From the NCBI GenBank assembly GCA_002081555.1, contig KV921080.1, forward strand, positions 1-41,869: DNA of 41,869 bases, given 5' to 3'. Positions 10,701 to 21,371 of the stretch are shown here, piece by piece. The translations under genes were made by a program, and so were the position numbers. The stretch comes from Protostelium mycophagum (taxonomy: Eukaryota; Evosea; Variosea; Protosteliida; Protosteliaceae). The notes beneath the pieces are model-generated. The model did not search any database. It was given only the letters and a program-made list of their open reading frames with translations, and was not told the DNA's origin. Numbering within the stretch: position 1 is the stretch's first letter; every line of letters starts with the position of its first letter.

Positions 10701-13700
10701 CTCATGCCATCCGCCACCCAGTACCCCGTCTTGGTTCCTGCACCCACCGGTCAAAGCACATCCAGTGGAAACGCACCCTTCAGTTACACTTTAGTATGCC
10801 CGAGCAGTTCTTCTGCGACCTGGATTACCACCGTTCAGCCCTCTTTGAACCCCACTTTGTCGATTAGTGTAAGTTCTAACTTTAATAAGTCAACTTACAT
10901 TCATTAGTTCTCCAACCCATCGACTGGTAGCCCAGACGCTTATGTTGGATATAGTACCACCGTCAACGCTGCACTGACTGACATTTTCGGATATCCTTAT
11001 CCTGCGGCCCTTGAGTATAATGTCGTCAGCCCTGCTGGTAATACCACCAGCTACAGCTCGGGAATTCTCCCTGCCTGGATGGCTGCTGGAGTTTACACCA
11101 TCGTCATCTCGGACAATCACGGGAAAATTTTCGGAAGTACATCCATATCTGTGAACGCCATCCCCTCGTCAGTCACATTCAGCCCTCCAGTGTTGCCTTT
11201 AGAGAACCAAATTGTCACTGCTATCTTTCTGGATGCACAGCAACAGACTATTCAATTGCAAGACCCCACTAAGATCCCTGGAAACTTCAACTTCCTCGTA
11301 AAAGTTGGAGGATCTACTGTGACTCCCACCGTGACCAATGGCAACTATGTCTTCACCATTACTTTGCCTGCAGGCCAAACAACAACTTTCAGTGCCACTT
11401 CAGCCACGTTTACTCAGAACCAGTCCATCACAGTAGCTGCTGATCCGGTTATCCTAAGTGCTTTGTATGTCAGCACTTCCACAGTATCAATCTTCTTCAA
11501 CAAGCCCACCAACCAGTACCCCTCTTCTTCAGGAAGCTTCTCCTGCTCTCAAGTACTGACTGGACTTCCTGAATCATCCACCTGTACTTGGGCTACCACT
11601 ACTCAAATTAATGCTGTTTTCATCCAGCCTCTCTCTTCTCTTTTGGAAGGAACTGTTGCACCTACTGAGAGCGTGAAGACCACTGAAGGACAAGTGTTCG
11701 GAGGATCTACAACTGTTACAGTGCCATCTGTCCCTCCTACCCCCTCTGTTACAGTATCCACTGATGTAGCCCCCTCTCTCTGCAACGTTTTCTCCTTTTC
11801 AGCAAACGTCACCAACGGATTCAGTGGCGTCAGCTGGACCTCAACATTTTTACCCCCCGCACAGGCATCCACATACACTGTTCCCCTTGGCGTGATTTAC
11901 CCAGGAACATTCGTCGTCACTGCTACTGGTTCCAACATTTTTGGAGGAAACTTTACTACGACCTATGCCTTTACTATTGCAGCACCCACCATTCAGTTAT
12001 CTCTTGGAAGCAAGCAAGGATCTGCCACTACCACTCGCAGTCAGCAAGTTACCATCGTGCCCACTTCAGGTCTTTCTTGCTATCCTAGCAATGCTGCCTA
12101 CAGCTGGTCATTCTCCAACACAAAATTGACTCCCACTTTCCCATTGAACTCCTCATCCTTGGTCATCCCGGCCTTTTTCCTTCCCTTCGATGGAACTGTT
12201 GTCACTCTGAACTACTATTTTCAGCAGACACCCAGTCAGTCCTCCACTTCCACCATCTTGGTGAAGACTGTGCGCACATCACCATTCATCGCAGTGCTGC
12301 CTGCCTTCTCCTCCGTTCAAAGCACTAATGGAGGTCTCTCCATTGATGCCAGCAACACTCTGGATCTCGACAGCCCTGCCGGAAAACCCTTCTCTTTGGC
12401 ATACAATTGGCAAGCAACAGGCCCAGGACCAGTTGGATTCACCGACGTTAATGGACAGCTCATTGCTCCTCCAACAACTCTCAAATTTGGTTACGCACCA
12501 TCAGTCCTTGCAGTCGGAAACTACACATTCGTTCTGACCTTCCCTCTGTATCCCGGTTTCAATGCTACCATCACAGTGTCTTTGCAACAAGGCTATATCC
12601 CACCCATCGCCATCTCCCCTGCAGTCCCTACTTACTTCAATCCCACAAACACTCTGAAGCTGACTGGATCCTCTTCCGATAACACATTGACCTACAACTG
12701 GTCCGAGACCACTGGAAAGATCAACTTGAATAGTCTCAACTCCTCACAATTGTTATCTTCCGGATTAAATACTAACTACTTTGCTCTCGCACCCAACACT
12801 CTGCAGCAATGCACTAAATATGTGTTTAGACTTGTAGTTGTCCCCGGCACCGGTAAGTGATTTTGATAATACGAAAACCATCTGATGCGGTCTAGGATAC
12901 CCTAACACTGTCGATACTCCAGTCACCACCACTTGCCCTCCTTATGGTGGATCTGTCTCTGTGCAATCACCAAATGGCTTATTTGTGGGACAATTCTTCA
13001 CCTTTACTGGAATCAACTGGCAAGTTTACGATCCCGCTGTTACTCCTCTCACCTACACATTCTACGTGGCTCAAACTGCCAATCCCACAGCTACGAGAAC
13101 TCTTGGAAGTTCCACAGTACCTGTTTCGGCCCTCATCAATGCTTTCGGCAACTCCACTGACTACGCCTTTACGGTGTCCGTCACAGCCACAGACAGATAC
13201 GGTGGACAATCAGCTCCCACGGCCCTTCCTGGACTCATATTGACTTACAACGCCAAAGTTAACAGTAGCAATGTAGCCTTGACCATTGCCAGCAACCTTG
13301 GACAGCCTGGACAATCAGCCTCAGCTGGTGCTGACGCTTTAGTGTCTTTGCTTTCCAGTCCTGCGGGTGCCACCATCTCTGCCAGTACTCTGAGTTCTAT
13401 TTCTGTGCAGATTGCTAACCAAATTGCGGCCGAGGCAGCCAATGGAGCACCAAAGAATCCCCAGCAAACTGAAGGCGCACTTGCCGCTACTGCGGGTCTC
13501 TCTCAAACCGGTTCATCAGCAGCCGTCACATCTTCTGTGTCTGCCGGAACCACTGCTCTCGCTAACACCGATGTATCTAGCACTGGAATTACCCCCGCTA
13601 CCGTTGCCAGTGTGATCTCTATGGCTCAAGCATTGGCCCGCATCGCTTCCACCAGCGGCAGCAAGAGATCTTACAACTCTGATCCAACAATTGCCTTGAT

Positions 13701-16627
13701 CGCAATAACGTCGGTCTCACGACTTTACCTGCCAATTTCTTGTACGCAGGACCCAACCCCGCATCCGGACCTGCATATCCTTTCACTTACATCGATTGGG
13801 GATATGACCGCCAAATCTTCACTGCTCCTCCCGTGAATAACACTCTGTCCCAGAGTAACACCACTACTGTCAAGTCTCTCAGTCTCAATACCACTACTAC
13901 CTTCAACGGAGGTTATTTCTCAGTGGGTTTCACTCTCAGCCCTCTCGATGTGGACTTGACTGGAATTTTCTGTATGTACAGAACTGCCGGAACTGCTACA
14001 TGGGTCACGGATGGTTCCATTTACGCAAACAGCACTCAAAGTAGTGGCCAAGTATTTTGCAATTTGAAGGCATTGGGTGTTCAAACCGGAGCAACTAGCT
14101 CCCCACTCAACTACGCCACTGAAGTCACCCTGGCTTACGCTCTTCCCATTCCCACAATGCAAGCGACTACCTCTGAGTTTATCACTTCTACAGTCGCAGC
14201 TTCGTCTTCTGTGTATGCTTCCTCTTCCGTACAAGGGACGTCAACTGTTGCTGCCACTTCTTCTGAAGCGGAGACATCCACTGAGGCCGGTACTTCATCT
14301 ATTGCTGCGACATCCTCTGTCCAACAGACATCCACTGAGGCCGGTACTTCATCTATTGCTGCAACATCCTCTGTCCAACAGACATCCACTATCGCTGGTA
14401 CTACATCTGAGGCTGCAACATCCTCCGTTGCGGGAACATCCACTATCGCCGGTTCTTCATCTGTATTAGCACAAACCTCTTCGGTTGCTGCAACATCTTC
14501 CATTGCCGAAACATCAACTGATGCACAAACATCATCTGTTGCTGGAACATCTTCCATTGCCCAAACATCGACAGAGGCAGAGACAACTACTGAGGCTGAA
14601 ACCACATCTGTTGCTGCAACATCATCTGTTGCTGGAACATCTTCCATTGCTCAAACAACTTCTGCAGCACAAACCTCTTCGGTTGCTGCAACATCTTCCA
14701 TTGCCGAAACATCAACTGAGGCACAAACATCATCTGTTGCTGGAACATCTTCCATTGCCCAGACATCGACAGAGGCTGAGACCACTACTGAGGCTGAGAC
14801 CACTACTGAGGCTGAAACCACATCTGTTGCTGCAACATCATCTGTTGTTGGAACATCTTCCATTGCTCAAACATCATCTGTTGCTCAGACATCCACAGAG
14901 GCAGAGACAACTTCTGAGGCACAAACCTCATCTGTTGCTGCAACATCATCTGTTGCTCAGACATCCACTGAGGCTGCGACATCCTCTATTGCACAGACAT
15001 CGACAGAGGCAGAGACAACTACTGAGGCTGTAACTACATCTGTTGCTGCAACGTCATCTGTTGTTGGAACATCATCTGTTGCTCAAACATCCACAGAGGC
15101 AGAGACAACTACTGAGGCTGAAACCTCATCTGTTGTCGCAACATCTTCCATTGCCCAGACATCGACAGAAGCAGAGACAACTACTGAGGCTCAAACTACA
15201 TCTGTTGCTGCAACATCCATTGCACAGACATCGACAGAAGCAGAGACAACTACAGAGGCACAAACCTCTTCCGTTGCTGGAACCTCATCTGTTGCACAAA
15301 CATCCACAGAGGCTGAGACAACTTCTGAGGCACAAACCTCATCTATTGCGCAGTCAACTACAGAGGCACAAACCTCTTCAGTTGCTGGAACATCATCTGT
15401 TGCTCAGACATCCACAGAGGCAGAGACAACCACTGAGGCAGAAACCACATCTGTTGCACAGACAACTAGTGAGGCACAAACTTCCTCCGTCGTTGGAACA
15501 TCATCTGTTGCCCAAACATCGACAGAGGCAGAGACAACTACTGAGGCTGAAACTACATCTGTTGCTGCCACATCCTCGATTGCCCAGACGTCCACTGAGG
15601 CTGAGACCTCATCTGTTGGACAGACATCTACCGCAGCACAAACATCTTCTGTTGCTGAAACATCATCCGTTGCTCAAACATCCACAGAGGCAGAGACAAC
15701 TTCTGAGGCACTAACATCTTCTGTTGCTGTAACATCATCTGTTGCCCAAACATCGACAGAGGCAGAGACAACTTCTGAAGCAGAAACAACATCTGTTGCT
15801 GCCACATCCTCCATCGCTCAGACATCTACTGAGGCACAAAGCTCTTCGATTGCTGGAACATCATCTGTTGCTCAGACATCCACTGAAGCAGAGACAACTT
15901 CTGAGGCACAAACCTCTTCGGTTGCTGGAACATCATCTGTTGCTCAGACATCCACTGAGGCAGAAACAACTACTGAGGCTGAAACTACGTCTGTTGCTGG
16001 AACGTCCTCGATTGCTCAGACATCCACTGAGGCACAAACCTCTTCAATAGCTGCAACATCTACTGAGGACCAAACCTCTTCGGTTGCTGCAACAACTACT
16101 GAGGACCAAACCTCTTCGGTTGCCCAAACATCTACTGAGGACCAAACCTCATCAGTTGCTGCAACATCTACTGAGGACCAAACCTCTTCAGTCGCTCAAA
16201 CATCAGTTGCTGTAACATCTACTGAGGACCAAACCTCTTCAATTGCCCAGACATCTACTGAGGACCAAACCTCATCAGTTGCTGCAACATCTACTGAGGA
16301 CCAAACCTCCTCAGTTGCTGCAACATCTACTGAGGACCAAACATCTTCAGTTGCTTGAGGACCAAACCACTTCAGTTGCTTGCAACATCTACTGAGGACC
16401 AAACCTCTTCAGTCGCTCAAACATCTACTGAGGACCAAACCTCTTCAGTTGCTGCCACCTCATCTGTGGCTTTCTCCTCTACCGTTCAGGAAACATCCTC
16501 TATGGATGACTTGACAACATCAATCGCTGAGACATCCACTATGAAGAGGTTATCTTCTACAGTGTACGAGACTACAGAGGTGCAAACCAGCACTGTGGAA
16601 TGGATGACCACCACAACTGCTGAGTAA
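7774..16627 (+). CDS. Giant Ser/Thr-rich surface protein with membrane hairpin, hexapeptide arrays and REJ/Ig-like region
   Basis: Not recognised as a named gene. Exons: 7774-7806, 7849-8067, 8117-8341, 8394-10508, 10554-10868, 10908-12852 and 12896-16627, all splicing in phase with introns of 39-52 nt; about 2,860 codons. Order: signal peptide (LFAFLFACVAAQGCS), a small ectodomain, two hydrophobic helices at about 118-135 and 141-157 joined by SQGRRG, a Cys-bearing segment, Ser/Thr array 1 (about 291-660), a 1,380-residue region of beta-rich Ig/REJ-like repeats with N-glycosylation sequons, then Ser/Thr array 2 (about 2040 to the end). Both arrays have a six-residue period such as QTSTEA or ATSSVA. 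Likely heavily O-glycosylated cell coat or adhesin. Oddities: the frame shifts near 13680, and a stop plus frame change lies near 16356. There is no C-terminal membrane anchor. The REJ resemblance (SVSVQSPNG...FTGINW; IASNLGQPGQSASAGADALV) is my judgement. Confidence 0.8.
8787..9894 (+). repeat. Hexapeptide Ser/Thr array 1 (18-nt period)
   Basis: About 60 degenerate units of the form [QY]-[TS]-[TS]-[TS]-x-[AR], for example AQSSTERYTTTQ and AQTSSVAASSTA. Units are less uniform than in array 2, so this block looks older or under different constraint. It lies within the surface-protein gene. Confidence 0.9.
14163..16450 (+). repeat. Hexapeptide Ser/Thr array 2 (18-nt period) with higher-order units
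   Basis: Roughly 125 units such as ATSSVA, QTSTEA, ETTTEA and, near the end, STEDQT. Higher-order duplications are visible: a 54-nt unit repeated almost exactly around 14280-14390, and a 198-nt unit (11 hexapeptides) starting at 14469 and again at 14667. The last 400 bp switch to a TEDQTSSVA unit. Such arrays mutate by unequal exchange and are also hard to assemble. Confidence 0.92.
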
Positions 16628-16644
16628 TCAGAACACTTGACGTC

Positions 16645-16650
16645 AATAAA
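16645..16650 (+). terminator. Poly(A) signal AATAAA of surface-protein gene
   Basis: AATAAA lies 17 nt after the TAA at 16625-16627 and overlaps a TGACGTCA word (16638-16645). The convergent CLP1 stop codon is only 43 bp from this gene's stop, so the two transcripts' 3' ends probably overlap. Confidence 0.65.
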
Positions 16651-16670
16651 CAACAACATAATCGTCCTCT

Positions 16671-18659
16671 TTATTTATTGAACCATTTTAACGTTCCGAC
16701 GAGTAAGTATTTGAAGGGAAGGGGTCCAGTCGACGGTGAAAGAACACTCAGGGTCCTCTCAAAGATGTTCACCTGTCTCTGTTACATGTTTGAAATCCGA
16801 AAGAATCACCTTTTCAATGACAATATATCCTGCCAGATTAGAGGACATGACGTGGTCGTGCTCTTTGGTGTGGCTCACTCCCACCACGGAATTCACCAGC
16901 TCTTCTGTGGGTCGCATTTGAATGAGCGAGATGGTCTGGGAGTCGGGGGTGGCCGTCGGTCTCAACAAAACGACATCCTATTGAGATGTCACTTGTGTAC
17001 ATCATTCTGCAAGTTCACTTGACATTTTTTAGTGTTTTTTCGCGATTTTTTGGTGATTGCCCCACAAAGAGGACGCTTGGTATTTTCACTTACGTCAAAG
17101 CTGACAGTCAATGTGTGAGGCTTTAATTCACCAAGCGATCCATAGAAATACTCCTTGAACCTCTCGAGCCTGGCTTTACGACGAAAATCTGGATTACGTA
17201 CGACCACCTATGACGTCATGAGAGATGTCATGATGCATCACACTCACCCCGCTAGACTTTGAGACTTTGCGGACGATGACGTCACCTTTATTGTACTGGC
17301 TGTGAAGATTCTCGTACAACTATTCTTCGTCAATGAAGTGAAACAATCATTTATTCTTTATCAATCTCAAAATGATGCCAGGAATGAGATATCTTACTGG
17401 ATCGTTGCCGAGAACAAGTATGACGTCACAATGGAATTTCTCTATTGTGTCAAGGATCATCTGGTACCCCAGGCCCTCAATCCATCCACAAGTGTTCACC
17501 ACAATCCCCGCAGAAGACACTGAGATTTCCCTCAGTTTTCAGCATTTTGTACATGATGACGTCACTCACCTTCTGGGGAGTTTGTACAGCGCATGTCGAC
17601 GTCTCTTGATAAATTATCCATTTGATTTTTGTACAACAACGGGTTGTCAGAAAACGTAACCCCACCGAAAAAATAGCACAGGGGTGTGTAAAAAGGTATT
17701 TCTGTCCTCTACAACGGGTCAAAAATCTCCACTATCTGGCCACAATGCACTTGATTTATCAATTGTATTTTGGAAGACTAAAAGGTATTTGTTTGTATAT
17801 TTTCAGCCACAGAAGTACGTTCACTAAACGTCATCACGTGCAACTGCTGCTAATATTTTCTCTCAGTTAATATTATTTCAAATTTCCACAAATATTTACC
17901 CCGATCGGCAGAGGCTGTGTGATTTGTAGTGCCGAGACCATTCCTGGAACGGTGATGTTTCCCTGGCCTATATCTACATCGACGTAGATGACGTTGTATT
18001 TCTCACGAGCAGCCCAGCTTATCAGACATTTTGTCAGAGACGATTTCCCTACATCTGTTGGCCCAACCAAAATAACCTGAAATAGTCATAAAAATCTTTG
18101 AAGACTGGAATAAAATTATGACCAAAATATTCTGATATATTTTGTGTACAATAAAGAGTATGGCCTCTCAGTGGAAGAAATATGATATCATACCCTCGGT
18201 CCTTTTTTCGAGCCTTGAGCGGCCTCCTCTCTCTTCTTTTGTAACATGGCATGTACATCCAAATATGAGATCATGCTTGTGTCTGACGAGATTTTGTAGG
18301 TGCAAGGACCAGAGTACTGATTGAGTTGAGCCCCCATTTCTATATAATGTCTGTATTACTGTGTTACCTGAATGACACAATCTGGATGCCACGTGAAAAT
18401 ACAGCCTTTCTCTCCAGAAAATTTGTATAGAACGTGCTGAGGAATCTCTGTGCCGAAGTACTCCGCTGTACCGCTGATGATCTGCGAAAATAAGAAGTTA
18501 TAATGATTATTGTCTTTAGAGAAGATGACGTTAATTAGTTGCATGGATGGAGTGAAGGATAGGTACCTTCAAATTCATGACGGCTCCATATGGGACCTCA
18601 AATCTGAATTCATGATCTTTAGGTAATTCTACAGACTCGTATTCTCCTGTGGAAGACAT
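16671..18659 (-). CDS. CLP1: CLP1: polyribonucleotide 5'-hydroxyl kinase / pre-mRNA cleavage complex II subunit
   Basis: CLP1 is a nuclear P-loop protein of cleavage factor II and, in animals, of the tRNA-splicing endonuclease complex, phosphorylating RNA 5'-OH ends. Conserved parts in order: N-terminal beta domain (KDHEFRFEVPYGAVMNLK, YFGTEIPQHVLYKF), Walker A VGPTDVGKSSLTK (about 18060), VDVDIGQGNITVPG, the CYFFGGVTFSDNP block, GIVVNTCGWIEGLGYQ, LYENLHSQYNKGDVIV, RFKEYFYG and the C-terminal SNLAGYIVIEKV and GPLPFKYLLVGTLKW. Exon 1 is 18659-18567 and exon 2 is 18481-18368; the junction between exon 2 and the exon with the GAQLNQYSGP stretch is unresolved. The P-loop lysine is intact, so kinase activity is possible. 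The stop TAA (16673-16671) overlaps AATAAA. Divergent to the MYND gene. Confidence 0.93.
16674..16679 (-). terminator. Poly(A) signal AATAAA overlapping end of CLP1 coding sequence
   Basis: On the minus strand the last codons read AAT AAA TAA, so the hexamer is the two sense codons before the stop. Confidence 0.5.
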
Positions 18660-18809
18660 TTCTGCTCCCTAAGCCTGAAGTATGATGATTCTGAATCACA
18701 AAAACCATTCACCGTTTGAATTCAAATGGCTCGTTGTAGATGATAGAGAAAACACGCAGAAAACTGCTGCGGAAAGAACACCCGCTCCCTCCCAGACAGA
18801 AGCACCACA
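18660..18809. promoter_or_regulatory. Divergent promoter interval, CLP1 / MYND-finger gene
   Basis: 150 bp lie between the start codons of two divergently transcribed genes. No clear TATA box is seen. Inferred from arrangement. Confidence 0.4.
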
Positions 18810-20976
18810 ATGGACGACACTTTCTTAGGTGAGCGAAATTTATCTCTGTTGAATTCAAACATTGGCATCGATCTCTTAGCAATATACGATCTCAAAATGT
18901 CTTTGATAACTCTGGATGATCTCAGCACTAAGGTAGTTGCAGCTCCAGGCGACTCTCTCCGTCTCAAAGATCTGCGAGATTCAATCGATAAGTACAGATT
19001 GAAGACTGAACAAGTCGTCCGTCTTCCCCCTACCGCCAATGAACTTGGCCCCGCAGAGATCACTCAGCTGTGTGCCGTCCTATCTTCGTTACTAGAAGCC
19101 ATCACCAGCATCAGAAGAGATGAAAATGCCACCGTCAAAGAAGTGCAGTACTGCTTTACGGTGAGATTTCGCACGTATTGTGATCTTCGTCATCAAAACC
19201 GTTTTTCATGATGTAATCCTCCTGTTAAGACATTCGTCCTCGTAGAGAGGGAGACAATCACGGTAATGAACGCGATCTATGATGCCGTTAACGCAATTAC
19301 ACGGTAAACTTTCCCCTGCATCTCTTGCGTCGAAATTTCAAAAACACTTCTGTGCACACTTCAACCCGCTTTCGAAGCTTGGAAATCTCATCGAAATTTC
19401 ATCGAGATCTCACGGAAATCTCAGGCACTCTCTGAACTCTGGGGAAGGTGGATCACTGTCAGAAAAGACAAACCGCAGTTCAACGGAGTTTTGAAGGAAC
19501 AAGCCGCACGTCAGGTGCGTTCGTCAATTCGTTTGTGCACAACAAGCCTCTCTAAAATCGGCGTGATTGTACTGCCGTAGTCTATTTTTCGTTCGAGATT
19601 TCATTGTGACGTCATGATGACGTCATGATGATGATGATGTCATGACGACGTCATGACGAGTTTAACAATGTCATGGTGACGATTAAATAGGTTCATTACA
19701 GTGGGTCTGAGGAGGACGGGGACACTTTCTCCAAGCGGGTCTTCAATGTCTATCTCAAACTAATAGAGAGGGCCGTTGCGGATACCAGAATATCCCGTGA
19801 CGTCATACTGCCGTACATACGCGTCATCACCGAGCGTGAGAAGGTACCGGTGAAATTTCTGGGAAATTTCGCTGACGTCTGACAGAATCTACACTTGGCC
19901 AAGATTCTGTTACAACAAGCGGAATCTCCGGTGTACAAATTATTTGTACACGAATTGGTGCTGTCACTTTTGGCATATCCCCCCGCCAAGGTGTACAAGG
20001 CTTACCACCTCCTGACAGAATCACCAGGACAACAACCCCAAGACTTGGAGAACGTGAGATTTTCTGTCAAAAAATCAAATTTTTCGGAACGAAAATTGAA
20101 ATGATCTGAAGGTAATCAACTTTCTGACGGATATGTACCCGAAGAAATACCTCACGGACCCACACGGCGCGAATGAGTGTGTCATAAGACTCCACTTCTC
20201 CACGAATCGATGGGACACCGGAATGGAATACCTGTCAAAACTGCTTGATCAAGGGTGAAAATTCTGTGAATTTCACGGAAAACTGACAGTCTACAGATTT
20301 TATCATCACGCTGAGACATTTGACAGCTTTTTATCTCATTTTTATGGAGAAGTAATCATTCTATTTTCATTTTTTCTACGAAATTGTCTTGAAATTTCGC
20401 TGAATTTTGAAGGTGATGGACAGCGCGGACGAAGGAAGAGCCTCAGAGTAAGTCTCATACGACAACTAATTTGTCGCAATGATGTCATCATGACATGTTC
20501 TGACATCTTGACAGTGCCTCCAAATCTTTGGAGAAGGAAGAGTGGACTTTGAGACAACTAGAGAGGTTGTATGTGGACGTGAAGAATGACGAAAACGCGC
20601 TTGGAAAATGGAACGACTTATTCCACAGAGTCAAGGCAAGACCAGAACTGGCGCAGAAGGTAAGCCACAGAGTTTACTCCAAAGAGATCAACAATGATTC
20701 ATTTTACTTCTATAAAAATAACCTTTGAAGGCTGAGGAGAGCTTTCAGAAAGCACAAGACAGACGGAAAGAGGTGGATTTCTGCAAGAATTGCGGCCAGG
20801 TAGAATTATTTTTCTTTAAATGTGGATCATTTTGTCACGGGAATGCTGACGAGTTGTAGAATGGAGCTACCAAGAGGTGCTCCTCTTGCAAAGAGGCGAT
20901 CTACTGCAGCAAAGAATGCCAGGAATTCGACTGGAAAACTAACAATCACAAGAGTGAGTGTGTCAAGAAGCAATAA
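18810..20976 (+). CDS. MYND-type zinc-finger protein with helical N-terminal region
   Basis: The N-terminal part is all-helical and unrecognised (LLAIYDLKMSLITLDDL, EITQLCAVLSSLLEAITSIR, ELWGRWITVRKDKP, KLFVHELVLSLLAYPP, MEYLSKLLDQG). The C-terminus is a canonical MYND finger: CKNCG, CSSC, YCSKEC and HKSEC (about 20790-20965), which binds two zinc ions and usually a proline-rich partner peptide. About ten exons splice in frame, for example the one opening WVSEEDGDTF (about 19702-19848) and 20860-20976 for the finger. Introns are rich in GAAATTTC words. The stop TAA at 20974-20976 overlaps AATAAA. A consensus donor inside the last exon (20954) could instead splice to a coding-like exon at 21153-21307; see findings. 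Molecular function not assigned. Confidence 0.82.
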
Positions 20977-20977
20977 A
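20972..20977 (+). terminator. Poly(A) signal AATAAA overlapping MYND gene stop codon
   Basis: The hexamer includes all three bases of the TAA stop at 20974-20976. Confidence 0.5.
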
Positions 20978-21371
20978 GAATACGTAAACGTGAAAGGAAG
21001 TCCTGTTGAGAGGATCTCGAACGAAATGATCGTGATGTGATGCGCGATCAAGACTTGCAGAAGGGAAATCAATCTGGAAGTCAATCCATTTCAAATCAAG
21101 CGTGATGCCGATCATTCGGTGATATAATGCCGCCTTGCTCTCTGTTTTTAAGAATGGAAAGGTCTCTGTGATTCCACAAGTGCAGAAACACCACCGGAGG
21201 ATATCGGCGAATTTGTTCGGAAGATCGGAGGATTTGTTCGGAGTTTAGAGAAGTTACCCAGAATCCCTCCATTCTTCGACATTCCGGACACCTTCCAGAC
21301 AGGTTAACATCATCTATTAACTGAATCGTTCGTTCACCGAAGACTTCGAACCCTTCTCCCCCTTGTCAAAA
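20977..21371. other. MYND / ABC-F intergenic interval with possible extra exon
   Basis: A coding-like frame at 21153-21307 follows a strong pyrimidine-AG acceptor and ends at TAA 21305-21307, reading SAETPPEDIGEFVRKIGGF and PRIPPFFDIPDTFQTG. It has no upstream ATG in frame. It may be an alternative last exon of the MYND gene. Otherwise this is the 395-bp promoter region of the ABC-F gene. Confidence 0.5.

Noticed and set aside
16759-17870. Several plus-strand frames across CLP1
   Set aside because: They are shadows of CLP1 exons, which match the family over their whole length on the minus strand.
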